Origin: Microvirga zambiensis WSM3693
Lineage (GTDB): Bacteria; Pseudomonadota; Alphaproteobacteria; Rhizobiales; Beijerinckiaceae
NCBI RefSeq assembly: GCF_016735695.1
Contig: NZ_JAERQD010000023.1
Coordinates: 39,709 to 103,708 of the forward strand
Reading direction: 5' to 3'
Length of the DNA stretch: 64,000 bases
Below the pieces are notes generated by a model, which saw nothing but the letters and a program-made list of their open reading frames with translations, did not search any database and had not been told where the DNA came from. Positions 33,506 to 42,323 of this stretch are shown one piece after another. Each line of letters starts with the position of its first letter. Position 1 is the stretch's first letter. Position numbers and translations under genes: made by a program.

Positions 33506-34651
33506 ATGACCAAAGGAAAGTCCCCTCTTGGGGAGAAGACTTCGCGTCGTAAGTTCCTGGGCGGCGCGGCCATTACAGCTGCCGCGACCGTTGCCGCCCC
33601 GAATGTTGTCAGGGCGCAAGGCCCTATCAACATGCGTTGGCAGAGTACTTGGCCTGCTAAGGATATCTTTCACGAATTCGCGATCGACTTCTCCAAAAAA
33701 GTCAACGACATGACCGGTGGCGAGCTCACGATCGAGGTGCTGCCGGCGGGCGCCGTCGTGCCCGCCTTCGGCCTGCTCGACGCCGTCTCCAAAGGCACGC
33801 TCGACGGCGGCCATGGCGTGAGCGCCTATCACTACGGCAAGCAGCCGGCCCTGGCGCTCTGGGGGTCAGGTCCGGGCTTCGGGATGGACGCCAACATGCT
33901 GCTCGCCTGGCACAAATACGGCGGCGGCAAGGAGCTGCTCGAAAAGCTTTACTCCTCGATCGGCGCCAATGTCGTTTCCTTCCTTTATGGGCCGATGCCG
34001 ACGCAGCCGCTCGGCTGGTTCAAGAAGCCGATGGCCAAGCTCGAGGATTTCAATGGCCTGAAGTTCCGAACCGTCGGCATTTCGATCGACGTGTTCACCG
34101 GCCTCGGCGCCGCGGTCAACGCCCTGCCGGGTGGTGAAATCGTCTCCGCCCTGGATCGCGGTCTGCTCGAGGCTGCCGAGTTCAACAACGCGTCGTCCGA
34201 TCGGGCTTTGGGCTTCGCCGACGTGTCCAAGATCTGCATGCTCCAGAGCTTTCATCAGAACGCGGAGCAATTCGAGATCCTGTTCAACAAGACCAAGTAC
34301 GACGCGCTTCCGGGCAAGATGAAGGCGATCATCACCAACGCCGTCGAGGCGGCCTCGCAAGACATGGCTTGGAAGGCGATCGACCGTTACTCCAAGGATT
34401 ACACGGAGCTTCAGGCGAAGGATAATGTGAAGTTCTATAAGACTCCGGACGCAATCCTGAAGAAGCAGCTCGAAGTCTATGACGAAGTCGTGAAGAAGAA
34501 GGCAGGGGAAAATCCTCTGTTCAAGGAAATTCTGCAATCGCAGATCGAGTTCGCTCAGCGGGCGACGCGATGGGAGCAGGACACCGTCGTCAACCGCCGC
34601 ATGGCGTTCGATCACTATTTCGGAGCGAACGCGGCGGCAAAGAAGATCTGA
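33506..34651 (+). CDS. TRAP transporter solute-binding protein (DctP type, Tat-exported)
   Basis: A 381-residue periplasmic binding protein. The N-terminus carries a Tat signal (TSRRKFLGGAAITAAATVAA, cut near VVRAQGP). The mature domain shows the DctP family features MRWQSTWPAKDIFHEFAIDF, LKFRTVGISIDVFTGLGA (conserved Arg of the carboxylate site) and EAAEFNNASSDRALGFADV. The last two fit the TakP-like subgroup for 2-oxo acids or lactate. A gggagga site precedes the start. It is followed by the small and large permease genes, making a complete tripartite system. The ligand is a carboxylate by family, exact identity open. Confidence 0.92.
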   Translation: MTKGKSPLGEKTSRRKFLGGAAITAAATVAAPNVVRAQGPINMRWQSTWPAKDIFHEFAIDFSKKVNDMTGGELTIEVLPAGAVVPAFGLLDAVSKGTLDGGHGVSAYHYGKQPALALWGSGPGFGMDANMLLAWHKYGGGKELLEKLYSSIGANVVSFLYGPMPTQPLGWFKKPMAKLEDFNGLKFRTVGISIDVFTGLGAAVNALPGGEIVSALDRGLLEAAEFNNASSDRALGFADVSKICMLQSFHQNAEQFEILFNKTKYDALPGKMKAIITNAVEAASQDMAWKAIDRYSKDYTELQAKDNVKFYKTPDAILKKQLEVYDEVVKKKAGENPLFKEILQSQIEFAQRATRWEQDTVVNRRMAFDHYFGANAAAKKI

Positions 34652-34739
34652 TGCTCCGCTGAAGCGGCAAGGCGTCGTTCGGAAAATCCGAATGGCGCTT
34701 TGCCTGGTCAGATAACCCTTTGCCAGCCGGCTTCTTCGC

Positions 34740-35408
34740 ATGAACGTTCAAAAACTTCTGCATACGGTCGACGGTATCAGCACCTGGGTCGGCAAGGCCG
34801 CGGCGTGGCTCATCATCGGGCTGATGGTCCTGATCTGCGTCGAGGTGTTCAAGCGCTACTTGATGAACATGCCGACGGCGTGGATCTTCGACGCCAGCAA
34901 CATGCTCTATGGCACGTTGTTCATGCTCGCCGGGGCCTATGCTCTGGCGCAGGATGCTCATGTCCGTGGTGACTTTCTCTACAGCTCGATGCGGCCGCGA
35001 ACGCAGGCCACCTTCGACCTTATCCTGTACGTCGTCTTTTTCCTGCCGGGGATCATGGCCCTCATCTACGCGGGCTACGATTACGCGGCGTTGTCATGGC
35101 GTATCGGTGAGCATTCCACGGTAACGGCGAATGGGCCACCGATCTATCACTTCAAGACGATCATCCCGATCGCCGGCATTCTGGTGATGCTGCAGGGATT
35201 GAGCGAGATCCTGCGCTGCATCGTCTGTCTCAAGACGGGCGCATGGCCGAGCCGCCTCAAGGACGTCGCGGAGATCGATGTCGTGGAGGAGCAACTCGCT
35301 CACAGCGAGTATGTGGATGAGGAAACGCGCAAGGCCGCGATTGCGCGTGCACAACAAATCGATGAAGCGGCACGCCAGCGTGGGATGGGGGGAGACTTGC
35401 AGACATGA
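34740..35408 (+). CDS. TRAP transporter small permease (DctQ type)
   Basis: A 222-residue inner-membrane protein with four hydrophobic helices (about residues 19-38, 53-70, 91-113 and 138-155) and the family segment FDASNMLYGTLFMLAGAYAL. The C-terminal 50 residues are charged and cytosolic (VVEEQLAHSEYVDEETRK), longer than usual. Its stop overlaps the DctM start as ATGA, indicating coupled translation. Confidence 0.9.
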   Translation: MNVQKLLHTVDGISTWVGKAAAWLIIGLMVLICVEVFKRYLMNMPTAWIFDASNMLYGTLFMLAGAYALAQDAHVRGDFLYSSMRPRTQATFDLILYVVFFLPGIMALIYAGYDYAALSWRIGEHSTVTANGPPIYHFKTIIPIAGILVMLQGLSEILRCIVCLKTGAWPSRLKDVAEIDVVEEQLAHSEYVDEETRKAAIARAQQIDEAARQRGMGGDLQT

Positions 35409-37153
35409 GCGATCCGGCGCTGGGACTCCTGATGCTGATGCTCATCGTGGTTGTGATCATGATGGGCTTTCCGACCGCCTTCACCCTGATGGGGCTCGGC
35501 ATATTTTTCGGCTTCTACGCCTTCTACGATCCGGCGCAGCACTGGCTCGACAACAGGGTCTTCGATCTGATGGTTCAACGCACCTATGGGGCGATGACCA
35601 ACGATGTTCTCATCTCGATTCCCCTGTTCGTGCTCATGGGATACGTGATGGAGCGCGGGGCGCTGGTGGACAAGATGTTCTACAGCATCCAGCTTTCGTT
35701 CCGGCGCGTACCCGCATCGCTTGCCGTCGCGACGCTGATTGTCTGCACGTTCTGGGGGATTGCCAGCGGTCTCGTTGGTGCGGTCGTGGTCCTGATGGGC
35801 GTGATCGCCTTCAATCCGATGCTGCGCGCCGGCTATGACGTAAAACTCTCCTCCGGCGTCATCACCGCAGGCGGAACGCTCGGCATCCTGATTCCGCCCT
35901 CCGTCATGATCATCGTCTACGCGGCGGTCGCCGGGCAATCCGTCGTCAAGCTCTATGCGGCAGCGATGTTTCCTGGCTTTTTTCTCGCCTTCCTTTATCT
36001 CGTTTACATCGTCGGCTGGGCGATGATCAATCCGAAGATCGCTCCGCCTCTGCCGGAGGAGCAGACAAGGGTCCCCGTGCCGGCTTGGATGCGGGAGTTC
36101 CAGGCAGCCTATTCAAGCAACATGCTGGTCGGACTTGGCAAGGCCCTGTTGTCTCCCTTCAAGGCGAGAGCGATCAGGACCGAGGATGGGCAGCTGAATT
36201 ATTGGGCCCTGGTCAAGAATTTCGGCGCTGCCTTGATCCCCCTTGCATTGTCAGCGGGCACTCTCTGGCTTCTGTGGTGGTATGTGGTCATCCATCCTCA
36301 GGCAACCGCCGAGGAGGTCCCCGCCGAACTGGAACAACTCGGCTCGCCGACGGTCAGCGCAGCGCCGGCGGCGCCTACCGAGGCGGGGCCCTCGACCACC
36401 TTCTACATCGTCTTCGGCGTCATCGCTGTCGTCACCGCGCTGATGCTGTTCCGGTACTATCGGAAAATGAACGCCGAGCGCCTCGAGGTCGTAAAACTCC
36501 TCTCGTCGTCCGTCATGCCGCTGGCGGTCCTCACGGTCATCGTGCTTGGCGTGATCCTGTTCGGGGTGACGACAGCGACGGAATCCGCGGCGGTCGGTGC
36601 GGCTGGCGCCTTCCTGCTTGCATTTCAGGCCCGAACTCTCAACTGGAAGCGCACCAAGGAAGCGGTTTTTCTCACGGCCAAGACCACGGCCATGGTGTGC
36701 TGGCTTTTCGTCGGCTCGGCATTGTTCTCGGCCGTCTTCGCGATCCTTGGCGGACAGGCCCTGGTCGAGCGCTGGGTGCTGTCTCTCGATCTGTCGCCTG
36801 TGCAGTTCATGATCCTCTCGCAAGCGATCATCTTCATCCTCGGCTGGCCGCTCGAATGGACCGAGATCATCATCATCTTCGTGCCGATCTTCCTGCCGTT
36901 GCTGAAACACTTCAGCATCGATCCGGTCCTCTGGGGCGTCCTCGTCTTCGTGAACCTTCAAGCGGCCTTCCTGTCGCCTCCCGTGGCGATGTCGGCCTAT
37001 TATCTCAAGGGCGTCTCGCCGCCACATGTCACGCTGAGCCAGATCTTCGCCGGCATGATGCCGTACATGCTGATCGTCATCATCTGCATGATCATCATGT
37101 ATCTCTGGCCCGGAATGACGCTGTGGCTTCCGAACTACCTTTACGGTGGCTGA
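35405..37153 (+). CDS. TRAP transporter large permease (DctM type) with a central insertion
   Basis: A 582-residue sodium-coupled permease; ordinary DctM proteins are about 430 residues. Family motifs are present: ISIPLFVLMGYVMERG, GVITAGGTLGILIPPSVMII and, near the C-terminus, LGWPLEWTEIIIIFVPIFLP. Between residues about 215 and 375 lies an insertion with a charged stretch, two extra hydrophobic helices (LIPLALSAGTLWLLWWYVV and FYIVFGVIAVVTALMLF) and an Ala/Pro linker between them. Coupled to the DctQ gene. This longer form belongs with the TakP-type binding protein by inference. Confidence 0.9.
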   Translation: MSDPALGLLMLMLIVVVIMMGFPTAFTLMGLGIFFGFYAFYDPAQHWLDNRVFDLMVQRTYGAMTNDVLISIPLFVLMGYVMERGALVDKMFYSIQLSFRRVPASLAVATLIVCTFWGIASGLVGAVVVLMGVIAFNPMLRAGYDVKLSSGVITAGGTLGILIPPSVMIIVYAAVAGQSVVKLYAAAMFPGFFLAFLYLVYIVGWAMINPKIAPPLPEEQTRVPVPAWMREFQAAYSSNMLVGLGKALLSPFKARAIRTEDGQLNYWALVKNFGAALIPLALSAGTLWLLWWYVVIHPQATAEEVPAELEQLGSPTVSAAPAAPTEAGPSTTFYIVFGVIAVVTALMLFRYYRKMNAERLEVVKLLSSSVMPLAVLTVIVLGVILFGVTTATESAAVGAAGAFLLAFQARTLNWKRTKEAVFLTAKTTAMVCWLFVGSALFSAVFAILGGQALVERWVLSLDLSPVQFMILSQAIIFILGWPLEWTEIIIIFVPIFLPLLKHFSIDPVLWGVLVFVNLQAAFLSPPVAMSAYYLKGVSPPHVTLSQIFAGMMPYMLIVIICMIIMYLWPGMTLWLPNYLYGG

Positions 37154-37379
37154 GGGACGGCCAAGCCTGTCGTGTACGTTTCGCGCCCGTCGATGGGCTC
37201 GTGCCTGATCAGTATAGGCCCGGAGCGAGATAAGACGATGCTCCGGCCGCCATGGCCGGAACCAGGGGCCCCGTGACCTGTTCACCCTCGTGCGTCATGG
37301 CGCACGAACGCCAAGGCGCCTCGAAGGGATAGAGAGACAATTGCGCTTCCTCTTCGAGCTTCTTCGATGGGAGATCCAG

Positions 37380-37757
37380 ATGCGAAAAGCTCTTCTTCTC
37401 GCCGCAGGGCTTGCGGTTCTTGCGACAGGCGCGTGGGCGCAGGAATCCTCGCGGGATCGTGATGACTTCGATCGCGGCGGCTGGCGCGAGAGGCGCGACG
37501 GGTGGGATCGCGACCGGGATCAACGGCGCGGTCCTATGATGCCCATGACGCGTGAGGACAGGGACGAATCCAGCCGGTGGGAGCGTGGAGCGCGGTTCTT
37601 CCTGCGCAGCGGCGACACGCAGCTGCGCGTGGTCTGCGGCAATCGGGAGTCGACTCAATCCTGTGTCGATTCCGCCCTGCGCCTGTTCGACCGGATGCAA
37701 TCGCAGCAGGGGACGAGCGCGAGGCCGCCGACTGCGCCCGCTCAGCCGCCTCAGTAG
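37380..37757 (+). CDS. Small exported Arg/Asp-rich protein
   Basis: A 125-residue protein with a Sec signal peptide (MRKALLLAAGLAVLATGAWA, then QESS). An Asp/Arg/Trp-rich low-complexity stretch (RDRDDFDRGGWRERRDGW) leads to a small folded-looking part with two Cys (RVVCGNRESTQSCVDSAL) and a Pro/Gln tail. The ATG at 37380 is chosen for the signal peptide and a gggag site. Function unknown. The 226 bases between dctM and this gene contain nothing recognised. Confidence 0.7.
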   Translation: MRKALLLAAGLAVLATGAWAQESSRDRDDFDRGGWRERRDGWDRDRDQRRGPMMPMTREDRDESSRWERGARFFLRSGDTQLRVVCGNRESTQSCVDSALRLFDRMQSQQGTSARPPTAPAQPPQ

Positions 37758-37773
37758 CGGCAGGCTGAACGCA

Positions 37774-38964
37774 TCAGATCCGATCGAGCGCGTTGGTGAG
37801 ATCCGCCAGCAGGTCGTCCCGATGCTCCAGTCCGACGGATAGGCGCACGAGTCCGTCTGAGATCCCCATCTCTTCGCGCAATTCCGGCGCAAAGCGCTGA
37901 TGGGTCGTCGTCGACGGATGGGTCACGAGGCTTTTCGCATCGCCCAAGTTGTTCGAGATCCGGATCAATCGGAGAGCGTTCAGGAAGCGGAAGGTCTCTG
38001 CCTTGCCGCCCTTTACCTCGAGGGCGATCATCGTCGAGGCGCCGCTCATCTGCCGCCTGATCAGATCCGCCTGCGGATGGTCTGGGCGTCCAGGGTAAGT
38101 CAGGCGCTGCAGCTTCTGGTGACCGTAAAGAGCATCCGCGAGATAGCCGGCCGTCGCCGTCTGCCGCTCCACCCGCAGGGGCAGAGTCTCCAGCCCCTTC
38201 AGCAGGACCCAGGCGTTGAACGGCGAGATCGACGGTCCGGTCATGCGCAGGAACTGCTGAACCTTCGTCTCGATGAACTCCGTCGAGCCCAGGATCACGC
38301 CGCCGAGACATCGTCCCTGGCCGTCGATGTGCTTGGTGGCGGAATACACGACGCAATCGGCACCGAGCGCGAGGGGCTTCTGGAAAAGCGGTGTCGCGAA
38401 GACATTGTCGACGGTCAGCGTTGCGCCGGCCCGATGGGCAATGTCGGCGACGGCGGCGATGTCGACGATCTCGAGGCCCGGATTGGTCGGCGTTTCGAGA
38501 AAGAACGCTTTCGTCTCCGGTCGCACGGCGGCGCGCCATTGATCCAGGTTCTTCCCATCGACCAGGGTGCAGCCGACCCCGAAGCGGGGCAGGAGGTCCT
38601 CCACGACCCATCGGCATGAGCCGAACAGCGCCCGTGCCGCCACCACGTGGTCGCCGGCCTGAACCTGGCTGACCATGGCGGCCGTGACGGCGGCCATGCC
38701 GCTCGCCGTCGCACGCGCCGCTTCGGCGCCTTCGAACGCCGCCATGCGCTGCTCGAAGGCATCGATGGTGGGGTTGGAATACCGGCTGTAGCTGTAGCCC
38801 GGCTCCTCGTTCAGGAAGCGCCGTTCGGCGCTCTCGGCACTCTCATAGACGAAGCCCTGAGTCAGGAAGAGGGCTTCCGCCGTTTCGCCGTGTGGCGTTC
38901 GGTCATGCCCCTCGTGAACGAGGCGGGTTTCGATGTGGTGATCGTCTTTTTTCGGCGAGGTCAT
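37774..38964 (-). CDS. metZ: O-succinylhomoserine sulfhydrylase
   Basis: A 396-residue PLP enzyme of the Cys/Met metabolism family that makes homocysteine from O-succinylhomoserine and sulfide. The PLP Lys is in VVYSATKHIDGQGRCLGG, the phosphate-binding Tyr/Arg in YSYSRYSNPT, and the Asp that contacts the ring nitrogen in TLTVDNVFATP. GQGR after the Lys, plus overall MetZ-like sequence, favours sulfhydrylase over cystathionine gamma-synthase or lyase. Monocistronic by spacing, with a near-palindrome just upstream of its start. Confidence 0.92.
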   Translation of the reverse strand: MTSPKKDDHHIETRLVHEGHDRTPHGETAEALFLTQGFVYESAESAERRFLNEEPGYSYSRYSNPTIDAFEQRMAAFEGAEAARATASGMAAVTAAMVSQVQAGDHVVAARALFGSCRWVVEDLLPRFGVGCTLVDGKNLDQWRAAVRPETKAFFLETPTNPGLEIVDIAAVADIAHRAGATLTVDNVFATPLFQKPLALGADCVVYSATKHIDGQGRCLGGVILGSTEFIETKVQQFLRMTGPSISPFNAWVLLKGLETLPLRVERQTATAGYLADALYGHQKLQRLTYPGRPDHPQADLIRRQMSGASTMIALEVKGGKAETFRFLNALRLIRISNNLGDAKSLVTHPSTTTHQRFAPELREEMGISDGLVRLSVGLEHRDDLLADLTNALDRI

Positions 38965-38977
38965 GAGCCGATCCTAT

Positions 38978-39001
38978 GATCGTTCTTTAAAAAGAACAAT
39001 C
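38978..39001. promoter_or_regulatory. Near-perfect palindrome before metZ
   Basis: Two 12-base arms, gatcgttcttta and aaaagaacaatc, pair with two mismatches, 14 bases upstream of metZ. It could be an operator or an RNA hairpin that covers the ribosome-binding region. It does not show the conserved elements of a SAM-II riboswitch as I know them. Confidence 0.45.
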
Positions 39002-39048
39002 GTCTTCTTTTCGCGGAAAGCCGCCCAGGTTCTTCTGCGCGCTGCCCT

Positions 39049-39954
39049 TCATCGGGCGACTTCTTTCCTCGTCTCCTGGAGGAGACGCTTCACGCAAGGC
39101 TCAAGGGACTGGCGCCAGGGCGGAAGCACGACTCCGTGCACATCCTTCAGCTTGGTGCAGTCGAGCCTGGAATTGGCCGGGCGCTTCGCTGGGGTCGGAT
39201 AGTCGACGGAGGCGATGGGGCGGACCTTCGCGGAGGGGCCGCCGAACTTCGCGGAGAGGGCAAAGACCTCGGCGGCAAAATCGGCCCAGCTGGTGAAACC
39301 CGTTCCCGTCATGTGGAACAATCCGCGCAGGCTCCCGTCGTCCGGTCGCTCGAGCAGGTTACGGCTGACCGCGATGACGCCGTCGGCGATGTCGAGGGCG
39401 CTCGTCGGCGAACCGAACTGATCGGCCACCACGCCGAGCTCGTCACGCTCGCCGGCAAGACGCAGCATCGTCTTCACGAAGTTCTTGCCGAAGGGGCTGT
39501 AGACCCAGGCCGTGCGAAGAATGGCGTAATTCTCCGCCTCGGCCGCCACGGCTTCCTCGCCCAGAAGCTTCGAGGCGCCATAGACTCCAAGCGGAGAGAC
39601 CGGATCGTCCTCCCGGTAGGGGCGGTCGGCGGTGCCGTCGAAGACGTAGTCGGTGGAAAGGTGAACGATCGGCACGTTCATCGCAGCCGCCGCACCGGCG
39701 AGCGCGCCGGCTCCGATGCCGTTGATCGCCTCGGCAAGCTCTGGATCGGACTCGGCCTGATCCACCGCCGTATAGGCGGCGGCATTCACGATCACATCGC
39801 CGCCGGTTTCGATCAAGGCGTCCTCGATGCCGGAAGGGTCGGCGAGATCCAGCTTCGGGCGGCCGACCAGAACGGCCTGTGCACCATGGGCCCGCGCACG
39901 CTCCGCCAGAGCCCGCGCGACCTGACCTTCCTTGCCGACGACGATGATACGCAT
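39049..39954 (-). CDS. rfbD: dTDP-4-dehydrorhamnose reductase (RmlD/RfbD) family protein
   Basis: A 301-residue NAD(P)-binding extended short-chain dehydrogenase. The N-terminus is MRIIVVGKEGQVARAL (a variant of the usual GxxGQ motif). The family segments NAAAYTAVDQAESDPELA and HLSTDYVFDG follow, with the catalytic Y-x3-K in VYGASKLLGE. It performs the last step of dTDP-L-rhamnose synthesis for polysaccharide. The partner genes rfbA, B and C are not in the window, so the exact sugar is not proved. It lies upstream of metZ on the same strand with an 84-base gap. Confidence 0.9.
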   Translation of the reverse strand: MRIIVVGKEGQVARALAERARAHGAQAVLVGRPKLDLADPSGIEDALIETGGDVIVNAAAYTAVDQAESDPELAEAINGIGAGALAGAAAAMNVPIVHLSTDYVFDGTADRPYREDDPVSPLGVYGASKLLGEEAVAAEAENYAILRTAWVYSPFGKNFVKTMLRLAGERDELGVVADQFGSPTSALDIADGVIAVSRNLLERPDDGSLRGLFHMTGTGFTSWADFAAEVFALSAKFGGPSAKVRPIASVDYPTPAKRPANSRLDCTKLKDVHGVVLPPWRQSLEPCVKRLLQETRKEVAR

Positions 39955-39979
39955 GGAGACCCAAAACCCTCTTCAACGT

Positions 39980-40004
39980 GAAGCGGCCCCGACGGGGCCG
40001 CTTC
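39980..40004 (-). terminator. Terminator-like hairpin after ggt
   Basis: A perfect 11-bp stem (gaagcggcccc / ggggccgcttc) with a 3-base loop, 8 bases after the ggt stop on the minus strand and 25 bases before rfbD. Confidence 0.7.
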
Positions 40005-40012
40005 GAATTCCG

Positions 40013-41767
40013 TCAATTGCCGATGGCGACGCCTTCGCGGCGGCTGTCGGCGCCGCCGATGAGGCCTGCCGGCGTGACGACGATAGCATGGATGCCGGAA
40101 TTCTGTTCGATCAGCTTGACCTCATGGCCCTTCGCCTCGAGGCCGGCTTTCCAGGCTTCGGCTTCGGTTCCTGCTTCCAGCTCCGTCGGGCCGTTGCGGC
40201 TTCCCACATTGGGGAGATCGGCGGCGACTTGCGGATCGAGCTGCCAGTCGAGAATGCCGACCAGGGTCTTGGCGACGTAGTTGATGATCAGGCTGCCGCC
40301 CGGCGAGCCCACCACCGCATAGAGCTTGCCGCTGCCGTCGAGCACGATGGTCGGCGCCATGGACGAGCGCGGGCGCTTGCCGGCCTCGACGCGGTTGGCG
40401 ATGGGCTTGTCGTCCTCCGTCGTGGCGAAGGAGAAGTCGGTCAGCTCGTTGTTGAGCAGAAAGCCGCTCTTCGTCATCAGGCGCGCCCCGAACCCATCCT
40501 CGATGGTGGTCGTCATCGACACGGCATTGCCGTTGCGATCCACGATGGACATGTGGCTCGTGCCGAACTCGATCCCTTGAGACGGTCCCCAGAGGAAGGT
40601 CTTCTGGAAGGGCGGATCGCCGGGCTTCGCCTTGCCCATGGACTTGTTGGGATCGACCAGCGCGGCGCGGCTCTTGATGTAGCCCGGATCGGTCAGGCCT
40701 TTCACCGGCACGTTCACGAAGGCGGGGTCGGCGAGGAAGAGCGCCCGGTCGGCATAGGCGAGGCGGCCCGCTTCTGCGATCCAGTGGACCGCATCGGGGC
40801 CGGGCTTCATGGAGGCCATATTCTGCGTTTCGAGCACGCCCATGATCTGCTGCACGGCGACTTGGCCGGAGCTCGGCGGACCCATGCCGCAGATGCGGTA
40901 GACCCGGTAGCCGCCGCAGACCGCGTCCCGCTCCTGGACCTTGTAGGCCTTGAGATCCTCCAGGGTCATGTCGCCCGGATTGGTCGGATGACCGGTAACG
41001 GTCGCCACGATGTCCTGGGCGATCTCGCCGGTATAGAAGGCGTCCGCGCCCTTATCGGCGATGATGCGCAGGGTTTTGGCGAAGGCCGGGTTCTTGAGAA
41101 CGGTGCCGACGGCCTTCGGTTTGCCGTCGGCCTCGTAGAAATAGGCGCGGGCGACCGGATCGTTCTGCAGGAACTTCTCCTGGGTCAGAAGCCCGTTGAG
41201 ACGCGGGGAGATCGTAAAACCTTCCTCCGCGAGGCGGGCGGCCGGTTCGATCACCTGCGGCCAGGAGAGCTTGCCCCAGTTCCTGTGCGCCGCCTCGAGG
41301 AGGCGCAGCGTGCCGGGCACGCCGACCGAGCGGCCTCCGACCACGGCATCGTAGAATTTCATCGGCTTGCCGTCAGGGCCAAGGAAACGTTCCGGCTTTG
41401 CGGCGGCAGGTGCCATTTCACGGCCATCGAGCGTCGTCATGGTCGTTCCGTCCCAGAACACCATGAAGGCACCGCCGCCGATGCCCGAACTCTGCGGCTC
41501 GACGAGATTCAGAACCAGCTGAACGGCAACCGCCGCATCGACGGCGCTGCCTCCGGTGGCTAGAATCTCCCGACCGGCCTGGGCCGCCAGCGGATTGGCC
41601 GCTGCGACCATGTCCTTCGTTGCAGAGCCGGCGGATTTGGCCGTGCGGCCCGTGGAAGCCTCAGGTGCCGGAGCGACGGCCTGGGCGAGAACTGCGGTAG
41701 AAAGGGAAATGCCGGCAAGAAGTCCGAGGCTCCAAAAACTCCGGCGAAGAGCGCTCTGCGTGATCAT
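40013..41767 (-). CDS. ggt: Gamma-glutamyltransferase (glutathione hydrolase)
   Basis: A 584-residue periplasmic N-terminal-nucleophile hydrolase that is synthesised as one chain and cleaves itself. The signal peptide (LGLLAGISLSTAVLAQA) follows an SRSFW-type positively charged start. Conserved sites include GGSAVDAAVAVQLVLNLVEP, SSGIGGGAFMVFWDG, DGREMAPAAA, and the self-cleavage Thr in FGTSHMSIVDRNGNAV, then GSPGGSLIINYV. It breaks gamma-glutamyl bonds of glutathione and related peptides. The ATG at 41767 is preferred since gaggga lies upstream; longer starts up to 41842 lack a site. Monocistronic. Confidence 0.95.
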   Translation of the reverse strand: MITQSALRRSFWSLGLLAGISLSTAVLAQAVAPAPEASTGRTAKSAGSATKDMVAAANPLAAQAGREILATGGSAVDAAVAVQLVLNLVEPQSSGIGGGAFMVFWDGTTMTTLDGREMAPAAAKPERFLGPDGKPMKFYDAVVGGRSVGVPGTLRLLEAAHRNWGKLSWPQVIEPAARLAEEGFTISPRLNGLLTQEKFLQNDPVARAYFYEADGKPKAVGTVLKNPAFAKTLRIIADKGADAFYTGEIAQDIVATVTGHPTNPGDMTLEDLKAYKVQERDAVCGGYRVYRICGMGPPSSGQVAVQQIMGVLETQNMASMKPGPDAVHWIAEAGRLAYADRALFLADPAFVNVPVKGLTDPGYIKSRAALVDPNKSMGKAKPGDPPFQKTFLWGPSQGIEFGTSHMSIVDRNGNAVSMTTTIEDGFGARLMTKSGFLLNNELTDFSFATTEDDKPIANRVEAGKRPRSSMAPTIVLDGSGKLYAVVGSPGGSLIINYVAKTLVGILDWQLDPQVAADLPNVGSRNGPTELEAGTEAEAWKAGLEAKGHEVKLIEQNSGIHAIVVTPAGLIGGADSRREGVAIGN

Positions 41768-41943
41768 GCTGATAGGCTCCCTCATTGTCGTTCGACTGGT
41801 TATTTTGGAAGAGCCTATCAAAAGACTATCCCTTCGCGCCACATTGATCGAGGGACGGGTGAGAAGAAATTCTGATTTTGTTGCGCTGCAATATCACACT
41901 CCTGTCACTCTTTTCCCGCATGGTGCGATTCGTAAGGCGAGCG

Positions 41944-42186
41944 ATGGAGCAGGACATGTATTCATATAATCTGTTCCGGAGTACTCAACCGGATGGGCTG
42001 GTTTGCGCCGTTCCGGAGCAAAGGTCGGTTCCTGCTTTCGTCGTGGAGCCGAATTGGGAGTTCGGCGGCCGGCTCGACGGGGCGGATGCCCCGCTTGGAT
42101 TCGACCGGAAGGCGGCCATGGAAAGCGTCAGATTCAACGGGTTCTATCTCTTTGCGACCTTCCAGAAGGACCGGTCGGGCGGTTAG
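41944..42186 (+). CDS. Small protein of unknown function
   Basis: An 80-residue soluble protein starting MEQDMYSYNLFRSTQPDG and ending ATFQKDRSGG, with the segment FVVEPNWEFGGRLDGADAP. Composition and codon use look like real coding sequence: few rare codons and a frame ending right where GC-rich spacer begins. An aagg site is 7 bases before the ATG. No signal peptide, membrane segment or known motif. Confidence 0.55.
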   Translation: MEQDMYSYNLFRSTQPDGLVCAVPEQRSVPAFVVEPNWEFGGRLDGADAPLGFDRKAAMESVRFNGFYLFATFQKDRSGG

Positions 42187-42323
42187 CGCCCGGCCGATCT
42201 CCCCGCATGCGTGACCCGACTAAAGAAAATTCGCACGGGCCGGATCGACCCTTGATCTTGAGCGGCACCTGCTTTCTATCTGGCTGATATTCTCGCCTGC
42301 CGTTTCACCTCACCGATTCGATC

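Noticed and set aside
38965..39048. SAM-II riboswitch before metZ
   Set aside because: The short spacer has an AT-rich palindrome but not the conserved pseudoknot sequences of SAM-II as I recall them.
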